Shown here: positions 24,989 through 34,055 of the stretch, one piece after another
How positions within the stretch are numbered: the first letter of the stretch is position 1
Layout: each line of letters opens with the position of its first letter
NCBI RefSeq assembly: GCF_001590865.1
Contig: NZ_BBUY01000001.1
Location: forward strand, 490,866 to 554,865
Source of the DNA: Streptomyces sp. NBRC 110611
Lineage (GTDB): Bacteria > Actinomycetota > Actinomycetes > Streptomycetales > Streptomycetaceae
Direction of reading: 5' to 3'
DNA length: 64,000 nucleotides
Notes under the pieces: model-generated
What the model saw: the letters and a program-made list of their open reading frames with translations, nothing else
Databases searched by the model: none
Told to the model about the DNA's origin: nothing
Program-made: the position numbers and the translations under genes

Positions 24989-25359
24989 AGGTGCTCCTCG
25001 TCGGTACTGGGGATAAATCAAACGCCCTACCAGGAAGGTTTGCGCCTTCACGGGTGGGCGAAACAACGAGCCTAACAATTCCGGCACAAAACGGGGAAGA
25101 GGAAATTCACAGTGTCCGCGCGACGACGCATCCTCGCTGCTCAGGCGCGGTCACGACACACCCCGTGAGTGAACGGTGGCGTCACGCGGTTGCGCGCGGG
25201 CCACGGACCGTGCCGCGCACGACGGGAAGACCGCCCCTTACGGGACGGTCGAACAGATCCCTTAGGGGACGCGAGCCCCCCTTGCAGGGCCACAACAAGG
25301 CGGGAGGCGGCGGTATTCCCTGTGCGGGGACGTCCGGCGCGGGGTGGTTCTCGTGGGGT
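24989..25359. other. 371-bp region upstream of greA
   Basis: No gene is seen. The 100 bp next to greA is comparatively AT-rich. Bases 25234-25320 hold copy 2 of the dispersed element on the minus strand. The rest separates it from the DUF4307 gene. Confidence 0.6.
25234..25320 (-). promoter_or_regulatory. Dispersed promoter-like element, copy 2 (upstream of greA)
   Basis: The same element as at 6125-6210 (64 of 80 positions identical). GGGAAT (25320-25315), an 18-base spacer, GTT (25296-25294). The transcribed part contains the identical GGATCTGTTCGACCG block and ends in a perfect 8-bp hairpin, ACCGTCCC with GGGGCGGT, closed by a GTAA tetraloop (one G-T pair). It ends 245 bp before the greA start. 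Confidence 0.62.
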
Positions 25360-25770
25360 TCAGTGGCGGTCGGTGGCGGTGCAGCCGACCAGTATCGCGT
25401 TGGTCGCCCGCTTTGTGGTCCGTATGGTGATCTTGGTGTCCACCTGGTCGGTGCGCTGGTCGACGGTGACGTCCTTGCGGCCGACCTCGGAACCGTCATC
25501 GGCCTGGGAGCGGAGGGTGCACACGCCCGTGTCGTCCGTGCCCTTGACGACCTCGAGGTGGACCGTGACCGCATGATCGGACACCGCGTCCCAGGTGATC
25601 ACCCGGCCGCTGAGGTCCTGCCCCGTGATGTACGAGAAGCCCGACCAGCCGACCACACCGAGCAGCGCGACGCCCAGCACGGCACCGGTGATCTTGAGCT
25701 TGCGGTCCGCGCGCTGGTCCGCGGAGCGGCCGTAGCGTCCATCGGGGAGCCCTTCGCGCGCCGCGGTCAT
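25360..25770 (-). CDS. DUF4307 membrane protein
   Basis: A 136-residue protein matching the actinobacterial DUF4307 pattern: an N-terminal cytosolic LPDGRYGRSADQRADRKLK, one membrane helix (about 28-46), then an extracytoplasmic domain (DAVSDHAVTVHLEVVKGTDDTGVCTLRSQADDGSEVG...) with a few cysteines. ATG 25770 has AGGAGG 8 bases upstream. It sits between greA and the divergent mca gene, an arrangement I recall as conserved in streptomycetes. Function unknown. Confidence 0.85.
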   Translation of the reverse strand: MTAAREGLPDGRYGRSADQRADRKLKITGAVLGVALLGVVGWSGFSYITGQDLSGRVITWDAVSDHAVTVHLEVVKGTDDTGVCTLRSQADDGSEVGRKDVTVDQRTDQVDTKITIRTTKRATNAILVGCTATDRH

Positions 25771-25788
25771 GCTGCATCCTCCTGTACG

Positions 25789-25955
25789 GGACCTGCGTCG
25801 GAGCCCGGGGACCTGCACCGGACCCGAGAATCGAACCCGGCCCCTGAAGCGGAACCGGGAGTCCGAGGCGGACCCGAGCCTCTGAAGTGGATCTGGTGGA
25901 CCCGAGCCAGGACCTGGTGGACCTGGCGGACCTGAGTCAGGAATCCCGGGGTTTC
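25789..25955. repeat. Degenerate GGACCTGG/GGACCCGAG repeats
   Basis: Irregular repeats of about 10-15 bp fill most of the 262-bp space between the DUF4307 gene and mca. No gene is present. Confidence 0.45.
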
Positions 25956-25961
25956 GGCCCA

Positions 25962-25988
25962 GGGAATACAGCGCCCCTCGCTTCGGTC
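25962..25988 (+). promoter_or_regulatory. Candidate SigR-type promoter of mca
   Basis: GGGAAT (25962-25967), 18 bases, then GTC (25986-25988) in place of GTT. It starts 71 bp before the mca start codon. mca is a documented SigR target in S. coelicolor, which supports this despite the one mismatch. Confidence 0.5.
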
Positions 25989-26032
25989 ACTATAGGAGGC
26001 ATCTTCTCCGGCCCTTAACTGAGGATCGAGTC

Positions 26033-26905
26033 TTGACTGAGCAGCTGCGTTTGATGGCGGTCCATGCCCACCCCGACGACGAGTCGAGCAAGGGTGCGGC
26101 CACCATGGCCAAGTACGTGTCGGAGGGGGTGGACGTGCTGGTCGCCACCTGCACGGGTGGCGAGCGAGGCTCCATCCTCAACCCCAAGCTCCAGGGGGAC
26201 CCGTACATCGAGGAGCACATTCACGAGGTACGCAAGAAGGAGATGGACGAGGCCCGGGAGATCCTCGGCGTCAAGCAGGAGTGGCTGGGCTTCGTGGACT
26301 CCGGGCTGCCCGAGGGGGACCCGCTGCCTCCGCTTCCCGAGGGCTGCTTCGCGCTGCAGGACGTCGAGGAGGCGGCCGGGCGGCTGGTCAAGCTGATCCG
26401 GGAGTTCAAGCCGCAGGTCATCACGACCTACGACGAGAACGGCGGTTACCCGCACCCGGACCACATCATGACCCACAAGATCACGATGGTGGCCTTCGAG
26501 GCGGCCGGCGACCCGGAGAAGTACCCGGAGGCCGGTGAGCCCTGGCAGCCCCTGAAGCTCTACTACAACCAGGGCTTCAACAAGCCGCGCACCATCGCCC
26601 TGCATGAAGCCCTGCTGGCGCGCGGTATGGAATCGCCGTACGGCGAGTGGCTGGAGCGCTGGAAGCAGTTCGAGCAGCGCGAGCGCACGCTGACCACCTA
26701 CGTCCCGTGCGACGAGTTCTTCGAGATCCGGGACAAGGCGCTGATCGCCCACGCCACCCAGATCGACCCGGACGGCGGCTGGTTCCGGGTGCCGATGGAC
26801 ATCCAGCGCGAGGTCTGGCCGACGGAGGAGTACGAGCTCGCCAAGTCGCTCGTCGACACTTCCCTCCCCGAGGACGACCTCTTCGCGGGCATCCGCAACA
26901 ATTGA
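26033..26905 (+). CDS. mca: Mycothiol S-conjugate amidase
   Basis: A 290-residue zinc amidase of the GlcNAc-PI deacetylase/LmbE fold. It cleaves mycothiol S-conjugates of electrophiles, releasing the mercapturic acid for export and recycling GlcN-Ins. The zinc site AHPDDE gives H13 and D16, and the later YPHPDHIMTH gives the third ligand. The long C-terminus (EFFEIRDKALIAHATQIDPDGGWF) distinguishes Mca from MshB. The start codon is a rare TTG, supported by GAGG 8 bases upstream and the family N-terminus TEQLRLMAVHAHPDDE. The 81-aa membrane protein gene follows after 4 bp. Confidence 0.95.
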   Translation: MTEQLRLMAVHAHPDDESSKGAATMAKYVSEGVDVLVATCTGGERGSILNPKLQGDPYIEEHIHEVRKKEMDEAREILGVKQEWLGFVDSGLPEGDPLPPLPEGCFALQDVEEAAGRLVKLIREFKPQVITTYDENGGYPHPDHIMTHKITMVAFEAAGDPEKYPEAGEPWQPLKLYYNQGFNKPRTIALHEALLARGMESPYGEWLERWKQFEQRERTLTTYVPCDEFFEIRDKALIAHATQIDPDGGWFRVPMDIQREVWPTEEYELAKSLVDTSLPEDDLFAGIRNN

Positions 26906-26909
26906 GCCC

Positions 26910-27155
26910 ATGATGAGCGCGACCAGCACCCTCGCCCTGACGCACTTCGTCACCCTTGCCGACAGCTTCGACAAGGACAAGGTGACCCCCGGCGTCCTGG
27001 GCTTCATCGTCTTCGCGATCATCGGCGGCGCCGTGTGGCTGCTGATGAAGTCCATGAACAAGCACATGCGGCAGGTGGACTTCCAGGAGGAGCCCGCCCA
27101 GGACGCCAAGAAGGGCGCCCCGGCGAAGTCCGCCGCCGACCCGAAAACCACGTGA
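26910..27155 (+). CDS. Small membrane protein downstream of mca
   Basis: An 81-residue protein with one membrane helix (about 28-46, VLGFIVFAIIGGAVWLLMKSM) and a hydrophilic Lys/Ala/Glu C-terminus. It is 4 bp after mca and certainly co-transcribed; the adjacent ATGATG gives two possible starts. The family appears conserved next to mca in streptomycetes (from memory). No motif indicates function. A link to mycothiol conjugate handling at the membrane is only a guess from context. Confidence 0.8.
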   Translation: MMSATSTLALTHFVTLADSFDKDKVTPGVLGFIVFAIIGGAVWLLMKSMNKHMRQVDFQEEPAQDAKKGAPAKSAADPKTT

Positions 27156-27652
27156 GAGCTGGGCTCTCCCGCCCCTCTACTCGCCACCCGGCCTGATGCT
27201 CCCCAGGCCGCCGCGACTGACCGGGACCGACCGGCCAAGATCGTTCGCGGCTCTGGGGAGAATCCACGGCGGACCTGCGGCCAACGGTGCGAGCCGCCGC
27301 ACATCGCGTCCGCCCGGCCGTAACCGCCGCTCGGCGTGCGACACGGCCCGTCCGCTCGTCCGCGTCCTGTGTGGTGACGGCTGACCTCGGCCGGGGCGTT
27401 GACCGCCGCTCCGGCGGCCAGGGCCCAGCCCGAACCCGGGCCTGGCTTGAACCCGGGCGACAGCGTCGCGGTCCCGTCACGGCCTGCGGCGGTCCACTCG
27501 CTGTCCCCTTGCTGTCCCTTCACCGTCCCGTCTCGGCGTGGGTTCAACGGCCGCCGGCCCGCTCATCACCTCCCGCGTCGCCGTGCGCCCCGCGTTGGAG
27601 TGCACCACGCGTCGCAGTGGGAGAGCGCGGTGCAGTGGGAGAGGATGGGGAT
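27156..27652. other. 497-bp gene-free region
   Basis: No reading frame here has a ribosome-binding site or a recognisable product. It contains a direct repeat of GAACCCGGG (about 27431 and 27451) and GCAGTGGGAGAG repeats at 27614-27644 just before the next gene. A promoter for the thioredoxin-domain gene is presumably inside. Confidence 0.5.
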
Positions 27653-29698
27653 ATGCCGAACCGCCTGGCCCATGAGACCTCCCCGTACCTGCTCCAGCAC
27701 GCGCACAACCCCGTCGACTGGTGGCCCTGGTCCCCCGAGGCGTTCGAGGAGGCCCGCCGGCGCCAGGTGCCGGTGCTGCTCAGCGTCGGGTACAGCTCCT
27801 GCCACTGGTGCCATGTCATGGCCGGTGAAAGCTTCGAGGACCCGGCCGTTGCCGATCTGGTGAACGAGTACTTCGTGGCGGTCAAGGTCGACCGCGAGGA
27901 GCGGCCTGACGTCGACGCCGTGTATATGGAGGCCGTGCAGGCGGCGACCGGCCAGGGGGGCTGGCCCATGACCGTCTTCCTCACCCCCGACGCCGAGCCC
28001 TTCTACTTCGGCACCTACTTCCCGCCCGAGCCCCGCCACGGCATGCCGTCCTTCGGGCAGGTCCTGGAAGGCGTCCGCAGCGCCTGGGCCGACCGCCGTG
28101 ACGAGGTCGGAGAGGTCGCCGGCCGGATCGTCGCGGATCTGGCCGGCCGTTCGCTGACCGCGGCGCTGCCCGCCGACCGGCGCCCGCCGGGCCCCGACGT
28201 ACTGCACACCGCCCTGATGGGTCTGACCCGCGAATTCGACGCGGTGCACGGCGGATTCGGCGGCGCGCCCAAGTTCCCGCCGTCCATGGTGCTGGAATTC
28301 CTGCTCCGCCACCACGCCCGGACCGGCTCCGCCGGGGCGCTGGAGATGGTCCAGGCGACCTGCGCGGCGATGGCCCGCGGCGGCATCTACGACCAGCTCG
28401 GCGGCGGTTTCGCGCGCTACGCGGTGGACACCACCTGGACCGTGCCGCACTTCGAGAAAATGCTCTACGACAACGCCCTGCTGTGCCGGACCTACGCACA
28501 CCTGTGGCGTGCCACCGGCTCGGACCTGGCCCGCCGGATCGCCGTCGAGACCGCCGACTTCATGGTCCGCGAACTCCGTACCGACCAGGGCGGTTTCGCC
28601 TCCGCGCTGGACGCGGACAGCGACGACGGGACCGGGCGGCATGCCGAGGGCGCCTACTACGTGTGGACGCCGGAGCAGCTGCGGACCGTGCTGGGGGAGA
28701 AGGACGCGGAGTTCGCCGCCACGTACTTCGGCGTCACCGAGGAGGGCACCTTCGAGGAGGGAACCTCGGTGCTCCAACTCCCCGACACCGACGTCCTGGT
28801 GGACGCCGAGCGGCTGGTCTCCGTCAAGGCGCGGCTGCTGGCGGCGCGTGCCCGGCGGCCGCGCCCCGGCCGGGACGACAAGATCATCGCCTCCTGGAAC
28901 GGACTGGCCATCGCCGCCCTCGCCGAGACCGGCGCGTACTTCGGCCGCCCGGACCTGATCCAGGCCGCCACCGACGCCGCCGACCTGCTGGTCCGCGTCC
29001 ACATGGACTGGCAGGCCCGGCTCCACCGCACCTCTCGCGACGGCGCGGCCGGCGCCAACTCCGGTGTCCTGGAGGACTACGCCAATGCCGCCGAGGGCTT
29101 CCTGACCCTCGCCTCGGTGACCGGCGAGGGCGTCTGGGTGGAGTTCGCGGGCTTCTTCCTGGACACCGTGCTGCTCCAGTTCACCTCCGAGGACGGCGCG
29201 CTCTACGACACCGCCGCCGACGCCGAAGCGCTGATCCGCCGGCCCCAGGACCCGACCGACAGCGCGACGCCGTCCGGCTGGACCGCGGCGGCCGGTGCGC
29301 TCCTGTCGTACGCCGCTCTGACCGGCAGTGATCTGCACCGCGGCGCAGCGGAACGGGCCCTGGGCATCGTCACCGCGCTCGCGGGCCGGGCCCCGCGCTT
29401 CATCGGCTGGGGGCTCGCCGTCGCCGAGGCGGCGCTGGACGGGCCGCGGGAGATCGCGGTCGTCGGGCCGCCGAACGACCCGGCCACCCGGGCGCTGCAC
29501 CGTGCCGCCCTGCTGGGGACTGCTCCGGGAGCGGTCGTCGCGCTGGGCGCCCCCGGGTCCGACGACACCGGCGAGGTGCCGCTCCTCAAGGACCGCCCCC
29601 TGGTCGACGGCGCACCGGCCGCGTACGTCTGCCGCCACTTCACCTGTGAACGGCCGACGACGGAAGCGGAGGAGCTGGGGGAGCGGCTCCGGGGGTGA
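27653..29698 (+). CDS. Thioredoxin-domain protein, YyaL/SPATA20 family
   Basis: A 681-residue cytosolic protein. The N-terminal thioredoxin-like domain (about 1-170) starts with [26 protein letters not shown] and has the redox motif CHWC in [15 protein letters not shown]. The rest is an (alpha/alpha)6-barrel related to N-acylglucosamine epimerases, with the conserved [13 protein letters not shown] and [19 protein letters not shown] 27653 matches the family start, with GAGAGG 8 bases upstream. The biochemical role of the family is not settled; redox and carbohydrate-related functions have both been proposed. Confidence 0.93.
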   Translation: MPNRLAHETSPYLLQHAHNPVDWWPWSPEAFEEARRRQVPVLLSVGYSSCHWCHVMAGESFEDPAVADLVNEYFVAVKVDREERPDVDAVYMEAVQAATGQGGWPMTVFLTPDAEPFYFGTYFPPEPRHGMPSFGQVLEGVRSAWADRRDEVGEVAGRIVADLAGRSLTAALPADRRPPGPDVLHTALMGLTREFDAVHGGFGGAPKFPPSMVLEFLLRHHARTGSAGALEMVQATCAAMARGGIYDQLGGGFARYAVDTTWTVPHFEKMLYDNALLCRTYAHLWRATGSDLARRIAVETADFMVRELRTDQGGFASALDADSDDGTGRHAEGAYYVWTPEQLRTVLGEKDAEFAATYFGVTEEGTFEEGTSVLQLPDTDVLVDAERLVSVKARLLAARARRPRPGRDDKIIASWNGLAIAALAETGAYFGRPDLIQAATDAADLLVRVHMDWQARLHRTSRDGAAGANSGVLEDYANAAEGFLTLASVTGEGVWVEFAGFFLDTVLLQFTSEDGALYDTAADAEALIRRPQDPTDSATPSGWTAAAGALLSYAALTGSDLHRGAAERALGIVTALAGRAPRFIGWGLAVAEAALDGPREIAVVGPPNDPATRALHRAALLGTAPGAVVALGAPGSDDTGEVPLLKDRPLVDGAPAAYVCRHFTCERPTTEAEELGERLRG

Positions 29699-29734
29699 GG
29701 GAGGGGAGGGGGAGGGGTTCTGTGGTTCGTGGGC

Positions 29735-30424
29735 TCAGTGGGTGAGGCCTCGTGTCAGTACGTCCATCGCCTGATGGATCAGTGGCTCCGGGCCGGTGCG
29801 CCGGTCTTTCGTGACCCAGCTCAGCAACGCCTCCTGGAGCGCGGCCAGAGCCGCGGCGCTGATGACCCGCAGCTCCAGGTCGTCGGCGGGGCGCCCGGTG
29901 CGTTCGGCGAGGACGGTGCTGATCAGCGTGGTGTGACGGGCGGCATGCTCCGCCGTACGGCCCCGGATGGCGGGTACCTCGTGGATCAGCCGGATGCGCT
30001 GGACGAGGCCGGCCCGGTCCTGCGCGGCGATTCCGCGCAGCACCTCGATGGCGACCCGCCGTATCGACTCGACCACCGGCTCGTCCGCGGGGCGGGCCCG
30101 CAGCCCGGCGGACAGCAGGGCGTCGTACTCGTCCGTGAGCACGATGTCTTCCTTGGCGGGGAAGTAGCGGACGACCGTGCTCGGTGAGACCTCCGCGGCC
30201 TCGGCGATCCGGTCGATCGACGTCGCCTCGTAGCCGTGCTCGTCGAAGAGCCGGTAGGCGGCCCGTCGGATCGCCTGCCGGGTCTGGATCTTCTTCCGCT
30301 CCCGCAGTCCCGGTTTCGGGGTGGTCAGGGCCTTCGGGGTGGTCAGGGTGTCCGGGGCGGTCGGGGTGTGGGGGGCTGCGGGGCGGGGTGCGGCGGCTGT
30401 ACGTGCGGAGACCATGCGCAGCAT
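29735..30424 (-). CDS. TetR-family transcriptional regulator
   Basis: A regulator of about 229 residues. The N-terminal helix-turn-helix is RQAIRRAAYRLFDEHGYEATSIDRIAEAAEVSPSTVVRYFPAKEDI in family order; the C-terminal ligand domain contains RPADEPVVESIRRVAIEVLRGIAAQ. It is preceded by a low-complexity Pro/Thr/Ala head with TTPK repeats. Start choice among ATG 30424, ATG 30415 and GTG 30472 is uncertain, as none has a good ribosome-binding site. It lies 160 bp downstream of the hemolysin III gene on the same strand and is a candidate binder of the palindrome at 31322-31334. Confidence 0.85.
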   Translation of the reverse strand: MLRMVSARTAAAPRPAAPHTPTAPDTLTTPKALTTPKPGLRERKKIQTRQAIRRAAYRLFDEHGYEATSIDRIAEAAEVSPSTVVRYFPAKEDIVLTDEYDALLSAGLRARPADEPVVESIRRVAIEVLRGIAAQDRAGLVQRIRLIHEVPAIRGRTAEHAARHTTLISTVLAERTGRPADDLELRVISAAALAALQEALLSWVTKDRRTGPEPLIHQAMDVLTRGLTH

Positions 30425-30583
30425 TGTCAGGGGAACGTCAGGGATCGGACAGCCGAGGCCATGGTCGCTCACGGACGGTGACCCAGCCCCAGCCCCAGCC
30501 CCTCCGGCTCCCGGCCCCGGCCCCGGCCCAAGCCCCTCCGGCTCCCGGCCCCGGTCCCGGCCCCAGCAGGGAACGGCCCGGCC

Positions 30584-31300
30584 TCAGGCGTGCGTGTAGG
30601 CCACCAGCGAGATGCCCACGTAGTGGACGACGAAGGCGGCGAGGGTGAGCGAGTGGAAGACCTCGTGGAAGCCGAACCACCGGGGGGACGGGTTGGGGCG
30701 CTTGATGCCGTAGATCACGCCGCCGGCGCTGTAGAGGAGGCCGCCCACGACGACCAGGACGAGCACGGCGATGCCGCCGGTGCGCAGGAAGTCCGGGAGG
30801 AAGAAGACGGCGGCCCAGCCCATCGCGATATAGCAGGGGGTGTAGAGCCAGCGCGGTGCGCCGACCCAGAAGACGCGGAAGGCGATACCGGCCAGCGCGG
30901 CCGCCCAGATCGCCCAGAGCAGGACCTGGCCGCGCGATCCGGGGATCAGCAGCACGGTCACCGGCGTATACGTGCCGGCGATGATCAGGAAGATATTGGC
31001 GTGGTCGAGGCGGCGCAGGACGCCGTCCATCCGCGGACTCCAATTGCCCCGGTGGTAAAGGGCGCTGACGCCGAAGAGCAGGCAGGCGGTCAGGGTGTAG
31101 ATCGCGCAGGCCAGGCGGCCGCGGGTGCTGTCGGCGAGGGCGGTGAGGAGGACACCGGACAGCAGGACGGCGGGGAACATTCCGGCATGCAGCCAGCCCC
31201 GCAGTTTCGGCTTGAAGGGCGCGGCAGCGGCGGCGACCGCCGCAATCGCGGGCGGCGCGGAGGTCGAGCGGCTCTCGGCGGCGTCGGGCGCGGAAGACAT
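30584..31300 (-). CDS. Hemolysin III / PAQR-family membrane protein
   Basis: A 238-residue protein with seven predicted membrane helices. It carries the PAQR signature: SALYHRG at the end of helix 2, RLDHANIFLIIAGTYTP, and GFHEVFHSL near the last helix, forming the putative metal site with Ser, His and Asp. Bacterial members are annotated hemolysin III or TrhA and are thought to affect membrane energetics or lipids; the activity is unsettled. ATG 31300 follows TAGCAT by 6 bases with no Shine-Dalgarno, so the transcript is probably leaderless. Confidence 0.92.
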   Translation of the reverse strand: MSSAPDAAESRSTSAPPAIAAVAAAAAPFKPKLRGWLHAGMFPAVLLSGVLLTALADSTRGRLACAIYTLTACLLFGVSALYHRGNWSPRMDGVLRRLDHANIFLIIAGTYTPVTVLLIPGSRGQVLLWAIWAAALAGIAFRVFWVGAPRWLYTPCYIAMGWAAVFFLPDFLRTGGIAVLVLVVVGGLLYSAGGVIYGIKRPNPSPRWFGFHEVFHSLTLAAFVVHYVGISLVAYTHA

Positions 31301-31321
31301 GGCGCAATGCTACCTACGCAA

Positions 31322-31334
31322 CCGTAAGTTACGG
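31322..31334. promoter_or_regulatory. CCGTAA-G-TTACGG palindrome over the hemolysin III -35 region
   Basis: A 6-1-6 inverted repeat centred about 20 bp upstream of the TAGCAT -10 box (31307-31312), where the -35 box should lie. This placement is typical of a repressor operator, plausibly for the TetR encoded just downstream. Confidence 0.42.
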
Positions 31335-31539
31335 ATTCGCCCGGAAGTGGCGGCGGTCACGAATTCGCCCTCTGGACAGAACCCTCAAGGGGTCGGATGA
31401 TCAAATGAGTGCGGTCGGCACCGGATGAGCGGTCACGAAGCATCCGGGTCGCAGCCCCCAAGGGGCAAACAATCGACAAATGCGGATCTTCCTGTCAAAA
31501 CGGGAACGGGTCCGTCCACACCCTCATCTAGGAGCGATC

Positions 31540-33399
31540 GTGGCGCGCGACAACGCGGCTCCCTCCCCCAAGCACTCCCATGGGCTTCGTGCCGGGGACG
31601 CCCCCATTCCGACTCGTCACCGGGGACTCATCACCTGGGTGGACGAGATTGCAGCGATCACCCAGCCCGACCGGGTCGTCTGGTGTGACGGCTCGGAGGC
31701 GGAGTACCAGCGTCTGTGCGAGGAACTCGTCGACAAGGGAACGTTCCGGAAGCTCGACCCGATCAAGCGCCCCAACTCGTACTACGCCGCCTCCGACCCC
31801 AGCGATGTGGCCCGCGTCGAGGACCGCACCTTCATCTGCTCCGAGAAGGAGGAGGACGCCGGCCCCACCAACCACTGGATGGACCCGACGGAGATGCGGG
31901 ACATCTTCCAGGGCGAGCGGGGCCTGTTCCGTGGCTCGATGCGCGGCCGCACGATGTACGTCGTGCCGTTCTGCATGGGGCCGCTGGGCTCCGAGCTGTC
32001 CGCGCTGGGTGTGGAGATCACGGACTCCGCGTACGTCGCGGTCTCCATGCGCACGATGACGCGCATGGGCCAGGCCGTCCTCGATGAGCTGGGCGAGGAC
32101 GGCTTCTTCGTGAAGGCCGTCCACTCCGTCGGCGCCCCGCTGGAGCCCGGCCAGGCGGACGTCCCCTGGCCCTGCAACCGGACCAAGTACATCTCGCACT
32201 TCCCCGAGACCCGCGAGATCTGGTCGTACGGCTCCGGATACGGCGGCAACGCCCTGCTCGGCAAGAAGTGCTACGCCCTGCGCATCGCCTCCGTCATGGC
32301 GCGCGACGAGGGCTGGCTGGCCGAGCACATGCTGATCCTCAAGCTCACGCCGCCCACCGGCGAGTCCAAGTACGTGGCCGCCGCCTTCCCGTCGGCCTGC
32401 GGCAAGACCAACCTCGCCATGCTGGAGCCCACGATCTCCGGCTGGACGGTCGAGACGATCGGCGACGACATCGCCTGGATGCGCTTCGGCGCGGACGGCC
32501 GCCTGTACGCCATCAACCCCGAGGCCGGCTTCTTCGGCGTCGCGCCCGGCACCGGTGAGCACACCAACGCCAACGCGATGAAGACGCTGTGGGGCAATTC
32601 GGTCTTCACGAACGTCGCCCTCACCGACGACAACGACGTCTGGTGGGAGGGCATGACGGAGCAGACCCCGGCCCACCTGACGGACTGGAAGGGCAACGAC
32701 TGGACGCCCGGCTCCGAGACCCCGGCCGCCCACCCCAACGCCCGCTTCACCGTGCCCGCTTCGCAGTGCCCGATCATCGCGCCCGAGTGGGAGGACCCGC
32801 AGGGCGTGCCGATCTCGGCGATCCTGTTCGGCGGGCGGCGGGCCAGCGCCGTTCCGCTGGTCACCGAGTCCTTCGACTGGAACCACGGTGTCTTCCTCGG
32901 TGCCAACGTGGCGAGCGAGAAGACCGCCGCGGCCGAGGGCAAGGTCGGTGAGCTGCGCCGCGACCCGTTCGCCATGCTTCCCTTCTGCGGCTACAACATG
33001 GGCGACTACATGGGCCACTGGATCGAGGTGGCCAAGGACAAGGACCAGTCCAAGCTGCCGAAGATCTACTACGTCAACTGGTTCCGCAAGAACGACGCGG
33101 GCCGGTTCGTCTGGCCCGGCTTCGGTGAGAACAGCCGCGTCCTGAAGTGGATCGTCGACCGTCTCGACGGCCGCGCCGAGGGCGTCGAGACCCCGATCGG
33201 CGTGCTGCCGACGAAGGCGGCCCTGGACACCGAGGGCCTCGAACTGGCCGACGCCGACCTGGACTTCCTGCTCACGGTCGACAAGGACGTCTGGCGCGAG
33301 GAGGCCGCACTCGTCCCCGAGCACCTCAACACCTTCGGTGACCACACGCCGAAGGAGCTGTGGGACGAGTACCGCGCGCTGGTGCGGCGCCTGGGCTGA
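31540..33399 (+). CDS. pckA: Phosphoenolpyruvate carboxykinase (GTP)
   Basis: A 619-residue gluconeogenic enzyme converting oxaloacetate and GTP to PEP, CO2 and GDP. The P-loop [13 protein letters not shown] begins at about residue 283 with the active-site Cys287, and RNPFAML-like [18 protein letters not shown] and [11 protein letters not shown] blocks follow. GTG 31540 is fixed by AGGAG 5 bases upstream. The N-terminus is odd: between the usual ARDNAAP and [12 protein letters not shown] lie about 16 extra residues ([16 protein letters not shown]). They are encoded by a GC-rich palindromic stretch resembling an interspersed repeat. Confidence 0.96.
   Translation: MARDNAAPSPKHSHGLRAGDAPIPTRHRGLITWVDEIAAITQPDRVVWCDGSEAEYQRLCEELVDKGTFRKLDPIKRPNSYYAASDPSDVARVEDRTFICSEKEEDAGPTNHWMDPTEMRDIFQGERGLFRGSMRGRTMYVVPFCMGPLGSELSALGVEITDSAYVAVSMRTMTRMGQAVLDELGEDGFFVKAVHSVGAPLEPGQADVPWPCNRTKYISHFPETREIWSYGSGYGGNALLGKKCYALRIASVMARDEGWLAEHMLILKLTPPTGESKYVAAAFPSACGKTNLAMLEPTISGWTVETIGDDIAWMRFGADGRLYAINPEAGFFGVAPGTGEHTNANAMKTLWGNSVFTNVALTDDNDVWWEGMTEQTPAHLTDWKGNDWTPGSETPAAHPNARFTVPASQCPIIAPEWEDPQGVPISAILFGGRRASAVPLVTESFDWNHGVFLGANVASEKTAAAEGKVGELRRDPFAMLPFCGYNMGDYMGHWIEVAKDKDQSKLPKIYYVNWFRKNDAGRFVWPGFGENSRVLKWIVDRLDGRAEGVETPIGVLPTKAALDTEGLELADADLDFLLTVDKDVWREEAALVPEHLNTFGDHTPKELWDEYRALVRRLG
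31566..31610. repeat. Interspersed palindromic element inside the pckA N-terminus
   Basis: The stretch contains CCCATGGGCTTCGTGCCGGG followed by GACGCCCCCAT. The GGCTTCG core and GGGGACGCCC part are shared with 49711-49748 inside another gene. The insert is in frame and adds residues absent from PckA homologues as I remember them. Confidence 0.42.
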
Positions 33400-33413
33400 C
33401 GGTACGTTCCGGG

Positions 33414-33444
33414 GCCCCGCATCCGGTGCGCTCGGGTGCGGGGC
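33414..33444 (+). terminator. Terminator after pckA
   Basis: A 12-bp stem (GCCCCGCATCCG and complement, one T-G pair) with a 7-base loop, 15 bp after the stop. Confidence 0.75.
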
Positions 33445-33491
33445 GTGCACTCCCGTACTGCTCCGCCCCGGTGGGGCCGGCCGGGTGAAGA

Positions 33492-33941
33492 TCAGGCCGA
33501 GGCGAGGTCCCGGTCCCACGCCGGCCCGGTGTGCGCCGCCATCCGCTCCGTGGCCAGCCTCATCACCGCGGTGTCGGCGCGGGAGGTGGCGACCGCCAGG
33601 GCGTTTCCGGCGAGGGTGCGGGCGCGCTGCTGGAGCGCGGGGACGCGGGACGGGGCGCCGCCGTCGGTGGGTTCGGCGCGCAGCGGATAGTGGCCGCCGC
33701 TGAGCCGTGCGACCTGCTCGGCGATCCGGTCGGCGGCGCCGGCCAGGGCGGGGCCGTCCAGCTCGTCGGCCCCGGGGTCGGCTGCGCGGGTGGCGAGCGC
33801 GTGCAGTTCGTCGGTGACGGTGAGCAGTGCGGTCAGCTGTCCGGCGAGCCGGATATCCAGCTCCTCCTCGCGGGAGCGGTGCGGGATCCCCGGGGCGGCG
33901 GCCATGGTGTGGACCGACTTGGTGCGGATCGGTTCGTACAT
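33492..33941 (-). CDS. Hypothetical all-helical protein
   Basis: A 149-residue soluble protein starting MYEPIRTKSVHTMAAAPGIPHRSREEELDIRLAGQ with AGGAGG 7 bases upstream. The body is predicted to be three or four amphipathic helices rich in Ala, Leu, Thr and Arg (LLTVTDELHALATRAADPG, LAGNALAVATSRADTAVMRLATERM). I do not recognise a family. Its promoter region contains a 7-1-7 palindrome, so it is likely regulated. It converges on pckA. Confidence 0.72.
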   Translation of the reverse strand: MYEPIRTKSVHTMAAAPGIPHRSREEELDIRLAGQLTALLTVTDELHALATRAADPGADELDGPALAGAADRIAEQVARLSGGHYPLRAEPTDGGAPSRVPALQQRARTLAGNALAVATSRADTAVMRLATERMAAHTGPAWDRDLASA

Positions 33942-33988
33942 GGGATGGCCTCCTGACCTCCTGAAGACGTCCAGGAGACCATCCTAGC

Positions 33989-34003
33989 TTAGACAATGTC
34001 TAA
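33989..34003. promoter_or_regulatory. TTAGACA-A-TGTCTAA palindrome, Fur/PerR-like operator
   Basis: A perfect 7-1-7 inverted repeat, AT-rich against the local background, about 48 bp upstream of the hypothetical gene. TAGGAT on the minus strand (33986-33981) would be its -10, putting the palindrome in the spacer. The 7-1-7 form and TTAGA/TCTAA ends recall Fur-superfamily boxes. The regulator is not in the window. Confidence 0.45.
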
Positions 34004-34055
34004 AGTTGTGATCCGTAGAGAAGCCGTAGGGCAGCCGAAGGGAACTCGCGGCGGG

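Noticed and set aside
25820..25850. tRNA T-arm-like sequence on the minus strand (CCGGG-TTCGATT-CTCGG)
   Set aside because: The 5-bp stem and TTCGATT loop are there, but no matching acceptor stem, D-arm or anticodon arm is found at the right distances. It lies in a field of degenerate GGACCCGAG repeats.
26015..27547. 510-codon open frame opposite mca and the following gap
   Set aside because: Antisense to mca and its small partner. The part in the gap has no ribosome-binding site and no recognisable protein.
27156..27652. Upstream extension of the thioredoxin-domain protein to 803 residues
   Set aside because: The extra 122 residues are Arg/Pro/Ala-rich junk-like sequence, while the family N-terminus [20 protein letters not shown] starts at 27653 with a ribosome-binding site.
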